Of a stretch of 64,000 nucleotides of DNA, positions 54,164 to 62,629 are shown one piece after another. Numbering within the stretch: position 1 is the first letter of the stretch; each line of letters starts with the position of its first letter. The stretch is from CAVXXB01 sp963765585 (GTDB lineage: Bacteria; Calditrichota; Calditrichia; JAJRVZ01). The DNA lies in the NCBI GenBank assembly GCA_963765585.1, contig CAVXXB010000001.1, forward strand, positions 186,001-250,000. The letters run 5' to 3'. A program made the translations under genes and the position numbers. The notes under the pieces are model-generated. The model did not search any database. It was not told the origin of the DNA and saw only the letters and a list, made by a program, of their open reading frames with translations.

Positions 54164-56023
54164 TTAATTGAGTGGTATCATCTGGCCATAATCATAACGA
54201 ATTAATTGTAATTTTACATTACAATTTTGGTCATCCATTTCCAGTGACCGGTAGATACCATTGTATGTTTGTATTTGTTTCAGATTGTTGATGTAAGTTT
54301 CACGACTCGGCGCCGTTGACAGGTTTTGCAGCGGCATCAGCATATATTTCATCGTATCATAGCCAATCAGACTATAAATAGTTGGTGATTTCTGTTTTGT
54401 TGTCCTGAATTTATTGCGGAACTGGCGGTAGTCCCAGTTTTCCTCATCCAGATATCCTGTTGTTACAAATACGATACCATTTATATAATTTTTGTTCTTT
54501 TTTAATTCTTCAACATCATACCAATCATCATTTCCTAATATTTGAGTTTGAATGTTGCTATAAGCAATTTGCGGCGCAATAAATTTAATATCTTCCTGAT
54601 AAATGGGAACAAACATTGCCCCAACACTATGCACCGGAATGTCAGCTGAATCAATTTTTGTTTCTGTCTCCTCAAGTAATTCTGTTTGTTCCTCCTGATA
54701 TGCTCGATACAGACTGTCAACATAACTTGAATCCATCATCGGGTTTTCATGAAACAGTGAATCCATAAATGTAAGGCGCAATCCTGCTCTTTTTATGCGC
54801 ATAAATTGTTTGTTTACATCCTGGTCGCCGGGATAATACCACTCCTGGGAAACAACCTCCTGGCTATCCCGCAATACAACTTCACTGAATCTATCTACCA
54901 TTTTTACAAAGTTATTGTCGACCGGTGAAAATGTGGCAAATCTTTTTATTTTCAGACTGTCGACGGCATAGTTTCCCAACACCTCTGCTCTTTTTAATAC
55001 AGTTGAATTCAGTTGGAAGAAATTTTGGGTAAGATCTCTAATGTCTCCATTGGTTGACGTTGGACTTACCAGGCCTAGTTTTTCATATTCAGAAATCGCT
55101 GCACAGGCGGCGGAAATATCATTTTCAACCGGTCCCAGGACGGCAAGAATACTTCTGTCTTTCGCCATTTTTTTATACTGTGATAATGCGGTCGTAATCG
55201 CGCCCGAATAATCGCGAATTACCGGTTCAACCTGTAGTGTGGAATTTTGGTTAAATTCCATTAATGCATATTCCGCCCCCTCCTTCATTTCATTTGCAAT
55301 TTGCTCATTAAAACCGGATAGTGGTAAAAAAAGTGCGATTCGCGCCTGACCATCTGTTGTCAAATTACCTGAATCCAATAAGTTCTTTGCCCTTGGGATA
55401 AACCTGCTTTGAGGATACATATCGATTGTTCGTTGCAATTTTTCTGTGGCCACAGAAATAGAACCTTGATCAAAATACTTTTCAGCAAATCCAATCCCCA
55501 ACAGAACCTGACCGTCTGCAGATTTGGTTTCTGCAAACAGTTGATTCGTATCCTCTGTATTTAATTTATATCTTACTGTTTCAGTGATCAAATTTACCAA
55601 TTTATTCACCATTCGTTCATCCCGGGAGATATTTACAGCCTTTTCCCAGGAACTCACAGCAGTAGAATATCTTTGTAATCGATAGTAGCTATTCCCCATA
55701 GTATACAGCACATCATTACAATAATTACTGGATGGATAGGTTTTCAAAAATGCCTTTGCGGAGTTTATCGCTTCCAGATACTTATTGTTTTTATACTGGC
55801 TCTTAATATACATTAAATTGTTGGTGGTGATATAAGGGCTTTCCGGTAATCGTGACACGATTAAAGAAAAATTTTGTTCTGCTTTTTCATACTTTCCGCT
55901 CTGGTAAAATTCTATATTTTTGTTTAGAATTTCCAGTTCTCGTTGTGTCGCGTTTTGAGCACTCAAAGCTGAAAAAATCAGAATAAAAACAATGGTCTGG
56001 ATTTGAATATTTAAATTTTTCAT
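54164..56023 (-). CDS. TPR plus periplasmic-binding-protein-fold protein (LpoA/LppC-like)
   Basis: The product has ~619 residues with a signal peptide (IVFILIFSALSAQ), TPR-like repeats (residues 25-215, FYQSGKYEKAEQNFSLI; YYRLQRYSTAVSSWEKA) and a type I periplasmic-binding domain (from about 225: RIALFLPLSGFNEQIANEMK, SILAVLGPVENDISAACA, VSPTSTN). Such architecture is known for activators of class A penicillin-binding proteins and for relatives of ABC amino-acid binding proteins; no ABC genes are nearby. I prefer ATG 56023; a GTG at 56038 overlaps the glmS stop. Confidence 0.85.
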   Translation of the reverse strand: MKNLNIQIQTIVFILIFSALSAQNATQRELEILNKNIEFYQSGKYEKAEQNFSLIVSRLPESPYITTNNLMYIKSQYKNNKYLEAINSAKAFLKTYPSSNYCNDVLYTMGNSYYRLQRYSTAVSSWEKAVNISRDERMVNKLVNLITETVRYKLNTEDTNQLFAETKSADGQVLLGIGFAEKYFDQGSISVATEKLQRTIDMYPQSRFIPRAKNLLDSGNLTTDGQARIALFLPLSGFNEQIANEMKEGAEYALMEFNQNSTLQVEPVIRDYSGAITTALSQYKKMAKDRSILAVLGPVENDISAACAAISEYEKLGLVSPTSTNGDIRDLTQNFFQLNSTVLKRAEVLGNYAVDSLKIKRFATFSPVDNNFVKMVDRFSEVVLRDSQEVVSQEWYYPGDQDVNKQFMRIKRAGLRLTFMDSLFHENPMMDSSYVDSLYRAYQEEQTELLEETETKIDSADIPVHSVGAMFVPIYQEDIKFIAPQIAYSNIQTQILGNDDWYDVEELKKNKNYINGIVFVTTGYLDEENWDYRQFRNKFRTTKQKSPTIYSLIGYDTMKYMLMPLQNLSTAPSRETYINNLKQIQTYNGIYRSLEMDDQNCNVKLQLIRYDYGQMIPLN

Positions 56024-56034
56024 TGGACAGTTTA

Positions 56035-57861
56035 TCACTCCACGGTTACACTTTTTGCCAGATTTCTTGGTTGGTCCACATCACAGCCACGTTTTACCGC
56101 AATATAATATGCAAGCAATTGTAGTGGAATTACTGTGAGAAGTGGTGTTAAAGCCGGGTTGGCTTTCGGAATATAAATTACATGATCTGCCAGATCGGCA
56201 ATTTTTTTATCCCCCTGATTTGCGATGGCAATCACTTTGCCTTTTCGAGCCCGAACTTCTTCCAGATTACTTATGACTTTATCATAGATTGAATCATTTG
56301 TTGCAATAAACACCACGGGCATCTCATTATCTATCAGTGCGATTGGTCCATGTTTCATCTCCGCAGCAGGATATCCCTCAGCATGAATATATGAAATTTC
56401 TTTCAATTTAAGAGCTCCCTCAAGGGCAACCGGAAAATTAATTCCTCTGCCTAAATAAAGAAAATTTCGTTTATCTTTGTATTTATCGGCGACTTCTTCA
56501 ATGGCCTGGCTTTGTGCCAGAATCTCTTTAACCTTCTCAGGCACTTTCATTAATTCTTCAATAATTTGCTGGCCTGCAACAATCGACATATTTCGTTTAC
56601 GCGCGATAAGTAACATGATTTGTAATAAAACCGTAACCTGAGATGTAAATGCCTTTGTGCTGGCCACCCCTATTTCAGGACCAGCATGCAGATACACCCC
56701 GGCGTCTGTCTCGCGGGCGATGCTGCTACCAACACTGTTTACAATTCCCAAAGTAAGGGCGCCTTTATGTTTGCCTTCCCGAAGAGCCGCTAATGTATCC
56801 GCGGTTTCCCCGGATTGAGATATGGCAAATATCACATCCTTTTTCCCAATAATCGGATTCCGATATCTAAACTCCGAGGCATATTCTACCTCGACCGGTA
56901 TTCGGCAATATTCCTCTGTCAAATATTCGCCGATTAGGGCCGCATGCCAACTGGTACCACAGGCTAAAAAGATAATTCTTTCCGCTTCGACCAATCGGTC
57001 TTCAACTTCAGACAATCCCCCTAGTTTTACTTTACCTTCGCTTGCAATGAGTCGTCCTCTGAATGCATCCTGAATTGTGTTGGTCTGCTCAAAAATTTCT
57101 TTAAGCATATAATGTGGATATCCACTTTTTTCAATTTGTTTTATATCAAAAGTGATTTCTTCCACATCTTTATCAATCACTTCCAGTGCACGGGATTTTG
57201 TTACAATACCCTCCCTGCTAAGAATGGCCGTTTCTCCGTCCTCCAGATAAAAGACACTACGGGTATGCGAAACAATGGCAGAAACATCAGATGCTAAATA
57301 ATATTCGTTATCTCCCAACCCAACCACGAGCGGACTTCCCTGCCTGGCCACAAATATTTTATCCGGTTCATATGTTGAGATGACTGCAAATCCATATGTT
57401 CCTTCGAGTTCAGAAAGTGCGCGTTGAAATGCTTCTTCAAAATCACCATCATAGAATTCTTCTATCAGGTGCGTAACCACCTCTGTATCTGTCTCGGTTC
57501 TGAAGACATGTCCCTTCTTTTCAAGCATTTTTCGGATGGTAGAGTGATTTTCAATGATTCCGTTGTGTATTAACGCGATGTTACCGTTTGAATCAATGTG
57601 CGGATGTGCATTGGTTTGGTTTGGTTCTCCATGAGTAGCCCAGCGGGTATGACCAATTCCAATTGTGCTGGTTAAATTTACCTTATTTATCTTGGCGTCA
57701 AGTACACTTAATTTCCCCGCCTCTTTAACAACCTGAACCTGGTTATCTTTTAATACTGCCAGCCCGGCAGAATCATAACCACGATACTCCAGGCGTTTCA
57801 GACCGGTCATTAAAATTGGTACAACATTTTTATTTCCGATATATCCAACTATTCCGCACAT
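56035..57861 (-). CDS. glmS: Glutamine--fructose-6-phosphate aminotransferase (isomerizing)
   Basis: A 608-residue enzyme that makes glucosamine-6-phosphate, the entry to amino-sugar and cell-wall synthesis. Cys2 of MCGIVGYIGN is the glutaminase nucleophile, with HTRWATHGEP and HNGIIENH in the same domain. The two SIS isomerase domains follow (LACGTSWHAALIGEYL; FAISQSGETADTLAALRE; LGRGINFPVALEGALKLKEI; AEMKHGPIALID). The C-terminus QPRNLAKSVTVE is canonical. Only 19 bp separate it from guaA, so there is no room for a glmS ribozyme. Confidence 0.97.
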   Translation of the reverse strand: MCGIVGYIGNKNVVPILMTGLKRLEYRGYDSAGLAVLKDNQVQVVKEAGKLSVLDAKINKVNLTSTIGIGHTRWATHGEPNQTNAHPHIDSNGNIALIHNGIIENHSTIRKMLEKKGHVFRTETDTEVVTHLIEEFYDGDFEEAFQRALSELEGTYGFAVISTYEPDKIFVARQGSPLVVGLGDNEYYLASDVSAIVSHTRSVFYLEDGETAILSREGIVTKSRALEVIDKDVEEITFDIKQIEKSGYPHYMLKEIFEQTNTIQDAFRGRLIASEGKVKLGGLSEVEDRLVEAERIIFLACGTSWHAALIGEYLTEEYCRIPVEVEYASEFRYRNPIIGKKDVIFAISQSGETADTLAALREGKHKGALTLGIVNSVGSSIARETDAGVYLHAGPEIGVASTKAFTSQVTVLLQIMLLIARKRNMSIVAGQQIIEELMKVPEKVKEILAQSQAIEEVADKYKDKRNFLYLGRGINFPVALEGALKLKEISYIHAEGYPAAEMKHGPIALIDNEMPVVFIATNDSIYDKVISNLEEVRARKGKVIAIANQGDKKIADLADHVIYIPKANPALTPLLTVIPLQLLAYYIAVKRGCDVDQPRNLAKSVTVE

Positions 57862-57880
57862 ATTTTATTTATTCCCTGAT

Positions 57881-59431
57881 TTATTCCCACTCAATGGTTG
57901 CCGGTGGTTTTGAGCTAATGTCATATACCACACGGTTTATACCGTCGACCTCATTGATAATTCTATTAGAAATATTTGCCATAATATCATGTGACATATG
58001 GTACCAGTTTGCCGTCATCCCGTCTGTACTCGTTACGGCTCTTAATACCAGTGTGTTTTGGTAGGTTCTTTCATCCCCCATAACCCCAACGGATTGCACG
58101 GGCAAAAGTACAGAAAAGGCCTGCCATATTTCGTTATAGATATTGTTTGTTTTCAATTCATTAATATATATTTCATCTGCCAGCTGTAACACTTTAATTT
58201 TTTCCGGGGTGATTTCTCCTGGAATTCTTACTGCCAGACCCGGGCCGGGGAACGGATGCCGTCCGATAATTTCTTCAGGAATATCCAGCAATCGTCCAAC
58301 ATTTCTGACTTCATCTTTAAATAATTCGCGAAGTGGTTCAACTAATTTAAAATTCATTTTTTCTGGTAAGCCACCCACATTATGATGAGATTTTATAGTC
58401 GCAGATGGTCCTTTAACCGAAACACTCTCGATCACATCCGGATACAATGTGCCCTGGGCCAGAAAATCAAATGTGCCTAATTTTTTTGCCTCTTCTTCAA
58501 AAACATCAATAAACAAGCCGCCGATTATTTTCCGTTTTTCCTCAGGATTTGTAATTCCTTTCAATTTATTAAGAAATAAGTCGGTCTTATTGACACATGT
58601 CAAGTTTATATGAAAATATTTTGTAAATATTTCTTCAACCCGTTTTGCTTCTTCAAATCTTAATAAACCGGTATCAACAAAAACACAGTCCAAATTTTTT
58701 CCAAGCGCTTTATCTAAGAGCACCGCAACAACACTACTGTCAACACCGCCGCTTAATCCACATATTACCTTCTTGTCCCCAACCATCTCACGGATGGCAC
58801 TAATACTTTCTTCAATGAAAGATCCCGGTGACCAGTCAGCGCTGCACTTACAAATCTGAAAGCAAAAATTTTTCAGTATTTCCCGCCCCTGTATCGTATG
58901 TTGCACCTCTGGATGGAACTGCAGACCAAAAAGTGGTTTTTCCTCATGCTCTACGGCAGCATAGGGGCTATTATTTGTTCTGGCAATTGATTTGAATCCG
59001 GGCGCAATCCGGGTCACTTTATCACCATGGCTCATCCAAACAGTAGAATTACTCTGAATATCCGAAAATAGTTTAGACTTTTTATCCGCTTCCAGATTGG
59101 CTTTCCCATATTCGCGCCTGGCGGCAGGTTCTACTTTTCCACCCAGCATGTCCATAATTAGTTGCAAACCATAACAGATACCAAGAACAGGAACATTTAG
59201 ATCAAGAATATCTGAGGGAATTTTGGGGGCATCCTTACTATAAACGGAATTTGGTCCGCCTGAAAAAACAATACCTTTTATATTGATATTTTGCAGATTC
59301 TCAAGTTCTGTATTATATGGAACAATAACAGAAAATACTCCGCTTTCACGAATGCGTCGTGCGATTAATTGGGTATATTGTGAACCAAAATCAAATACTA
59401 GTATGGTTTCATGAGTAATATCCGCTCTCAT
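57881..59431 (-). CDS. guaA: GMP synthase (glutamine-hydrolysing)
   Basis: A 516-residue enzyme that aminates XMP to GMP. The class I amidotransferase domain (1-195) holds the catalytic Cys in LGICYGLQLIMDMLGG and His in GLQFHPEVQHT. The ATP-pyrophosphatase domain has CGLSGGVDSSVVAVLL, and the dimerisation domain ends GINRVVYDISSKPPATIEWE, the invariant GuaA terminus. It overlaps surE by 4 nt. Confidence 0.97.
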   Translation of the reverse strand: MRADITHETILVFDFGSQYTQLIARRIRESGVFSVIVPYNTELENLQNINIKGIVFSGGPNSVYSKDAPKIPSDILDLNVPVLGICYGLQLIMDMLGGKVEPAARREYGKANLEADKKSKLFSDIQSNSTVWMSHGDKVTRIAPGFKSIARTNNSPYAAVEHEEKPLFGLQFHPEVQHTIQGREILKNFCFQICKCSADWSPGSFIEESISAIREMVGDKKVICGLSGGVDSSVVAVLLDKALGKNLDCVFVDTGLLRFEEAKRVEEIFTKYFHINLTCVNKTDLFLNKLKGITNPEEKRKIIGGLFIDVFEEEAKKLGTFDFLAQGTLYPDVIESVSVKGPSATIKSHHNVGGLPEKMNFKLVEPLRELFKDEVRNVGRLLDIPEEIIGRHPFPGPGLAVRIPGEITPEKIKVLQLADEIYINELKTNNIYNEIWQAFSVLLPVQSVGVMGDERTYQNTLVLRAVTSTDGMTANWYHMSHDIMANISNRIINEVDGINRVVYDISSKPPATIEWE

Positions 59432-60186
59432 TTTGCAATTTCCCAGGATTTTAATTTTTCAAGCATTGATGTATCTGTTAGATCATAGCGAATTGGGGTA
59501 ATAGATACCTTGTTTTGTGTAATTACGACATCATCCACATCATCTTCATAGTCCGGATTCATACTTTTTCCACCCAACCAGTAATAGGTGCGATTTGTGG
59601 GATCGACTCTCTTGTCATAAAATTCCTCAAATCTTCCTTTTCCCTGACGCGTTATAACAATCCCGGTAATGTCATCCGGTTTTACTGCCGGAACATTAAC
59701 GTTCAGCAAAGTACCCTCCGGTAATCCAAGTTTATGAATCTGTATCGCCAGATCGCCTGCGAGATTGGCAGCGTATTCAAATTCTTGTATATGAAATGAT
59801 GCAAGAGAAACCGCCATGCCAGGCACTCCCATAATCACCGCTTCTGCCGCCGCCGACACAGTACCAGAATAAATAATATTCGTGGCGGTGTTCGGCCCCA
59901 GATTTATTCCCGATACAACCAAATCAACCGGCTTTTCGATTAGACTAGTTAATCCCAGCTTTACACAATCGGCCGGTGTGCCATTAACCGCATATCCGAA
60001 AAATTCGCCCCCCTTTTCGACAGAGTATACACGCAGGGGATCCGATAGGGTGATAGCATGACCGACGGCACTTCTTTCAACATCCGGAGCAACAACAATT
60101 ACATCTGCAATTTTTTCCAGTGCCATTTTAAGAGAATAAATACCCTTAGCATGAATACCATCATCATTCGTGATTAATATGTTCAA
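59428..60186 (-). CDS. surE: 5'/3'-nucleotidase SurE
   Basis: The 252-residue metal-dependent survival phosphatase acts on nucleoside monophosphates. Motifs are LITNDDGIHAKGI (metal-binding Asp pair), VAPDVERSAVGHAITL, VNGTPADCVKLGL and SGINLGPNTATNIIYSGTV. I set the start at the TTG at 60186, because SurE proteins normally begin at this point and GGAG lies 6 nt upstream; an ATG at 60216 would add ten non-conserved residues. Overlaps guaA by 4 nt. Confidence 0.93.
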   Translation of the reverse strand: MNILITNDDGIHAKGIYSLKMALEKIADVIVVAPDVERSAVGHAITLSDPLRVYSVEKGGEFFGYAVNGTPADCVKLGLTSLIEKPVDLVVSGINLGPNTATNIIYSGTVSAAAEAVIMGVPGMAVSLASFHIQEFEYAANLAGDLAIQIHKLGLPEGTLLNVNVPAVKPDDITGIVITRQGKGRFEEFYDKRVDPTNRTYYWLGGKSMNPDYEDDVDDVVITQNKVSITPIRYDLTDTSMLEKLKSWEIAK

Positions 60187-60232
60187 TATGTTCTCCGACA
60201 AGTTACAGCAGTACAAGAAATGTTTTTAAATA

Positions 60233-61093
60233 TCAGGCGGTTGACAATTTATTTTGGTGTTTAAAGTAGTTCAGCATCCCAGCCAGATGAGTTTTTAAAT
60301 CATGACGATGGATAATTGTATCAATAAAACCATGATCTAATACAAATTCTGACCGTTGAAATCCGGGTGGTAAATCCTGGCCAATGGTTTGTTTTATAAC
60401 CCGCGGGCCGGCAAATCCAATTAGTGCTCCGGGCTCTGCGATATGAATATCACCCAACATGGCATAACTTGCAGTTGTTCCCCCGGTTGTCGGGTCGCTT
60501 AATATAGATAAGTATGGGATTTTCTTTTCAGATAATAAGGCTAATTTTGCACTTGTTTTTGCCATCTGCATTAAACTTAATACTCCCTCATGCATTCTAG
60601 CGCCACCAGATGCGGATAATATTATCATTGGGTGCTTTTTATCCAGGGCAAGATCAATCGCACGTGACACCTTCTCCCCAACAACAGACCCCATGCTGCC
60701 GCCCAGGAACCGGAAATCCATTATCGCAACGACCACACTGTTTCCTTCAATTTTCCCTGATCCGGTAACAACAGCCTCATTGAGACCCGTTTTTTTAACA
60801 GCAGCCTTATATCTATCAGAATATTTTTTATCATCTTTAAATTTCAAAGGATCCGAAGATTTCATATCTGCATTTATTTCATTAAAGCTGTTTTGATCTA
60901 ATAAGATCTTTATATATTCTTTGCTTCCAATTCTAAAATGAAAATCGCATTTCGGACAGACATACAGTTTTTTTTCTAATTCCTTTTTATATATAATTTC
61001 TGTACAACTATTGCACTTGATCCACAGGCCGTCCGGCATTTCTTTCTTGTCTATCGGCTTTAGTACTTCTTTTTTTCTTTTAAACCAATCCAT
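60233..61093 (-). CDS. accD: Acetyl-CoA carboxylase carboxyltransferase subunit beta
   Basis: A 286-residue subunit that with AccA transfers the carboxyl group from biotin to acetyl-CoA. The N-terminal zinc ribbon is present (CNSC and CPKC, residues ~28-50), then the crotonase-like domain: VAIMDFRFLGGSMGSVVGEK, SASGGARMHEG, LSDPTTGGTTASYAMLGD and EPGALIGFAGPRVI. It has the expected length. No accA is in the window. Confidence 0.96.
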   Translation of the reverse strand: MDWFKRKKEVLKPIDKKEMPDGLWIKCNSCTEIIYKKELEKKLYVCPKCDFHFRIGSKEYIKILLDQNSFNEINADMKSSDPLKFKDDKKYSDRYKAAVKKTGLNEAVVTGSGKIEGNSVVVAIMDFRFLGGSMGSVVGEKVSRAIDLALDKKHPMIILSASGGARMHEGVLSLMQMAKTSAKLALLSEKKIPYLSILSDPTTGGTTASYAMLGDIHIAEPGALIGFAGPRVIKQTIGQDLPPGFQRSEFVLDHGFIDTIIHRHDLKTHLAGMLNYFKHQNKLSTA

Positions 61094-61109
61094 TCCTACC
61101 CCACATTTT

Positions 61110-61541
61110 TCACTTATGTTTGGACATAATTAATGCACTTTCACCATTACTATAATATGCTTTTCTTATATAAATTACATTAAATCCAAACTTCATATAC
61201 AATTTTTGCGCAATCTGATTGCTCTCCCGAACTTCCAGAAAACAACTTTCATAATCGTTATATAAATTTAACAGTTTTTTTAGTATAAAGGAACCTATTC
61301 CCTGTCCTTGAGATCTTTTAATAACTGCAATGTTACTTATGTGTATTTCACACTCGATATACCAGCCCATAATATATCCGACAATTTCATTCCCCTTTTC
61401 TGCAACATATGCAAATGCAGCTTCGTTTTCAAAGGGCTCATTTAAAAAACTACTCCTGGGCCATGGATCAGAAAACAGATCCTTATCCAAATCAAATACA
61501 ATTTCGGCATCACGCCTTGTCATTGATCTAAAAAGACACAT
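61110..61541 (-). CDS. rimI: Ribosomal-protein-alanine N-acetyltransferase (RimI, GNAT family)
   Basis: A 143-residue GNAT acetyltransferase. MTRRDAEIVFDLDKDLFSDPWPRSSF is the typical RimI start, and AVIKRSQGQGIGSFILKKLL holds the acetyl-CoA Q/RxxGxG/A motif; FLEVRESNQIAQKLYMKFGF follows. It overlaps tsaB by one base, and rimI-tsaB linkage is a classical arrangement, which supports the RimI assignment. Confidence 0.93.
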   Translation of the reverse strand: MCLFRSMTRRDAEIVFDLDKDLFSDPWPRSSFLNEPFENEAAFAYVAEKGNEIVGYIMGWYIECEIHISNIAVIKRSQGQGIGSFILKKLLNLYNDYESCFLEVRESNQIAQKLYMKFGFNVIYIRKAYYSNGESALIMSKHK

Positions 61542-62182
61542 CAGCTGGCGCCGGCAAATTGCCTTAAATACAGTGGTTCCATTTGATTTATATCTTCAGA
61601 CACCCGGCCATTTAAATATTTAGTTTCGGCAATACGAGCAAGAGTAGCCGCACTATAACGCGTAACAATAAAATTTGCCTTTACATTTATTTTTTTTTCA
61701 AAACTCCGGATAGTCGTTACAATTTGTCCTGACTCGGAAATATCATTTTTTAGTTCATTCTCACTACAAAACTTCATATCATCTATGTGATATATATTCT
61801 TCTTAAATATCCCCAAAAAATAATTGCCTCTTCGGGCATCGATAACCGCATAAACCGGAAATTTATCAATAACTGATTTCTGAGCTAACACTTCAAAATT
61901 TGTTACGGCAAGAATTGGTTTCTCCAACGCATATGCTATTCCTTTGGCATATGCCATACCAATGCGCAAGCCGGTGAAAGATCCGGGCCCGGATGCTACA
62001 CAAATGAGATCAAGATCTCCGGTGGTTTTTCCAATACGCTCAAATCCCTCCCGAACAAGATCCGCAAGGAGCTGCGTATGAATATTGGGTTGTTCGACAT
62101 TATACTCAAGCAGAATTTGACCATCCATTACCCAGGCAACACTGCATAGCTCCGCCGATGTTTCAATTCCAAGAACAAGCAT
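61541..62182 (-). CDS. tsaB: tRNA threonylcarbamoyladenosine biosynthesis protein TsaB
   Basis: A 213-residue ASKHA-fold protein that scaffolds TsaD in making the t6A base at position 37 of ANN-decoding tRNAs. Diagnostic motifs are GIETSAELCSVAW at the N-terminus and ICVASGPGSFTGLRIGMAYAKGIA, followed by YAVIDARRGNYFLGIF. Like other TsaB proteins it lacks the metal-binding histidines of TsaD. It lies between rimI and tsaE with a 3-bp gap and 1-bp overlap. Confidence 0.95.
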   Translation of the reverse strand: MLVLGIETSAELCSVAWVMDGQILLEYNVEQPNIHTQLLADLVREGFERIGKTTGDLDLICVASGPGSFTGLRIGMAYAKGIAYALEKPILAVTNFEVLAQKSVIDKFPVYAVIDARRGNYFLGIFKKNIYHIDDMKFCSENELKNDISESGQIVTTIRSFEKKINVKANFIVTRYSAATLARIAETKYLNGRVSEDINQMEPLYLRQFAGAS

Positions 62183-62185
62183 GGA

Positions 62186-62626
62186 TCAATTTACTTCGTA
62201 AAATGAAAATTTTCGCCAATATTGATTTCCCGGATTTGTTTCAATATATAGTCTGTAATGTTTCCAGTTTAATTCTTCTTCAACTATTTGCGGCCACTCT
62301 ATTAATACAATGGCATCAGAATTTAATATCTCCTCAAACCCGGTATTTATAATCTCTTGCTTATTTTTTATTCTGTATAAATCGAGATGAAAAACTATCC
62401 TGGACGCCCCATATTGATTTATTATTGAAAATGAAGGGCTGGTTACTTCTGATGAAATATTCAGATGCTTGACAATTCTTTTAACTAAATATGTTTTTCC
62501 AGCACCCAAGTCACCGTATAATAAAACGATATCATCCGGGTTTAATTTCTGGGCAATTTTTTGGGCAAACAAATCACTTTCTTCAAGCCCCTCTGCTTCT
62601 TCTTCAAAAATTAAACTTTTTTTCAT
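62186..62626 (-). CDS. tsaE: tRNA threonylcarbamoyladenosine biosynthesis ATPase TsaE
   Basis: A 146-residue P-loop ATPase of the t6A complex. Walker A is LLYGDLGAGKTYLVKRI (residues ~35-51), followed by VTSPSFSIINQYG and the HLDLYRI motif that is conserved in TsaE; VLIEWPQIVEEEL ends the core. The gene follows porX by 3 bp, an arrangement also common in Bacteroidetes-type genomes. Confidence 0.95.
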   Translation of the reverse strand: MKKSLIFEEEAEGLEESDLFAQKIAQKLNPDDIVLLYGDLGAGKTYLVKRIVKHLNISSEVTSPSFSIINQYGASRIVFHLDLYRIKNKQEIINTGFEEILNSDAIVLIEWPQIVEEELNWKHYRLYIETNPGNQYWRKFSFYEVN

Positions 62627-62629
62627 GTA

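Noticed and set aside
57862..57880. glmS ribozyme
   Set aside because: Only 19 bp separate glmS from guaA, far too little for the ribozyme.
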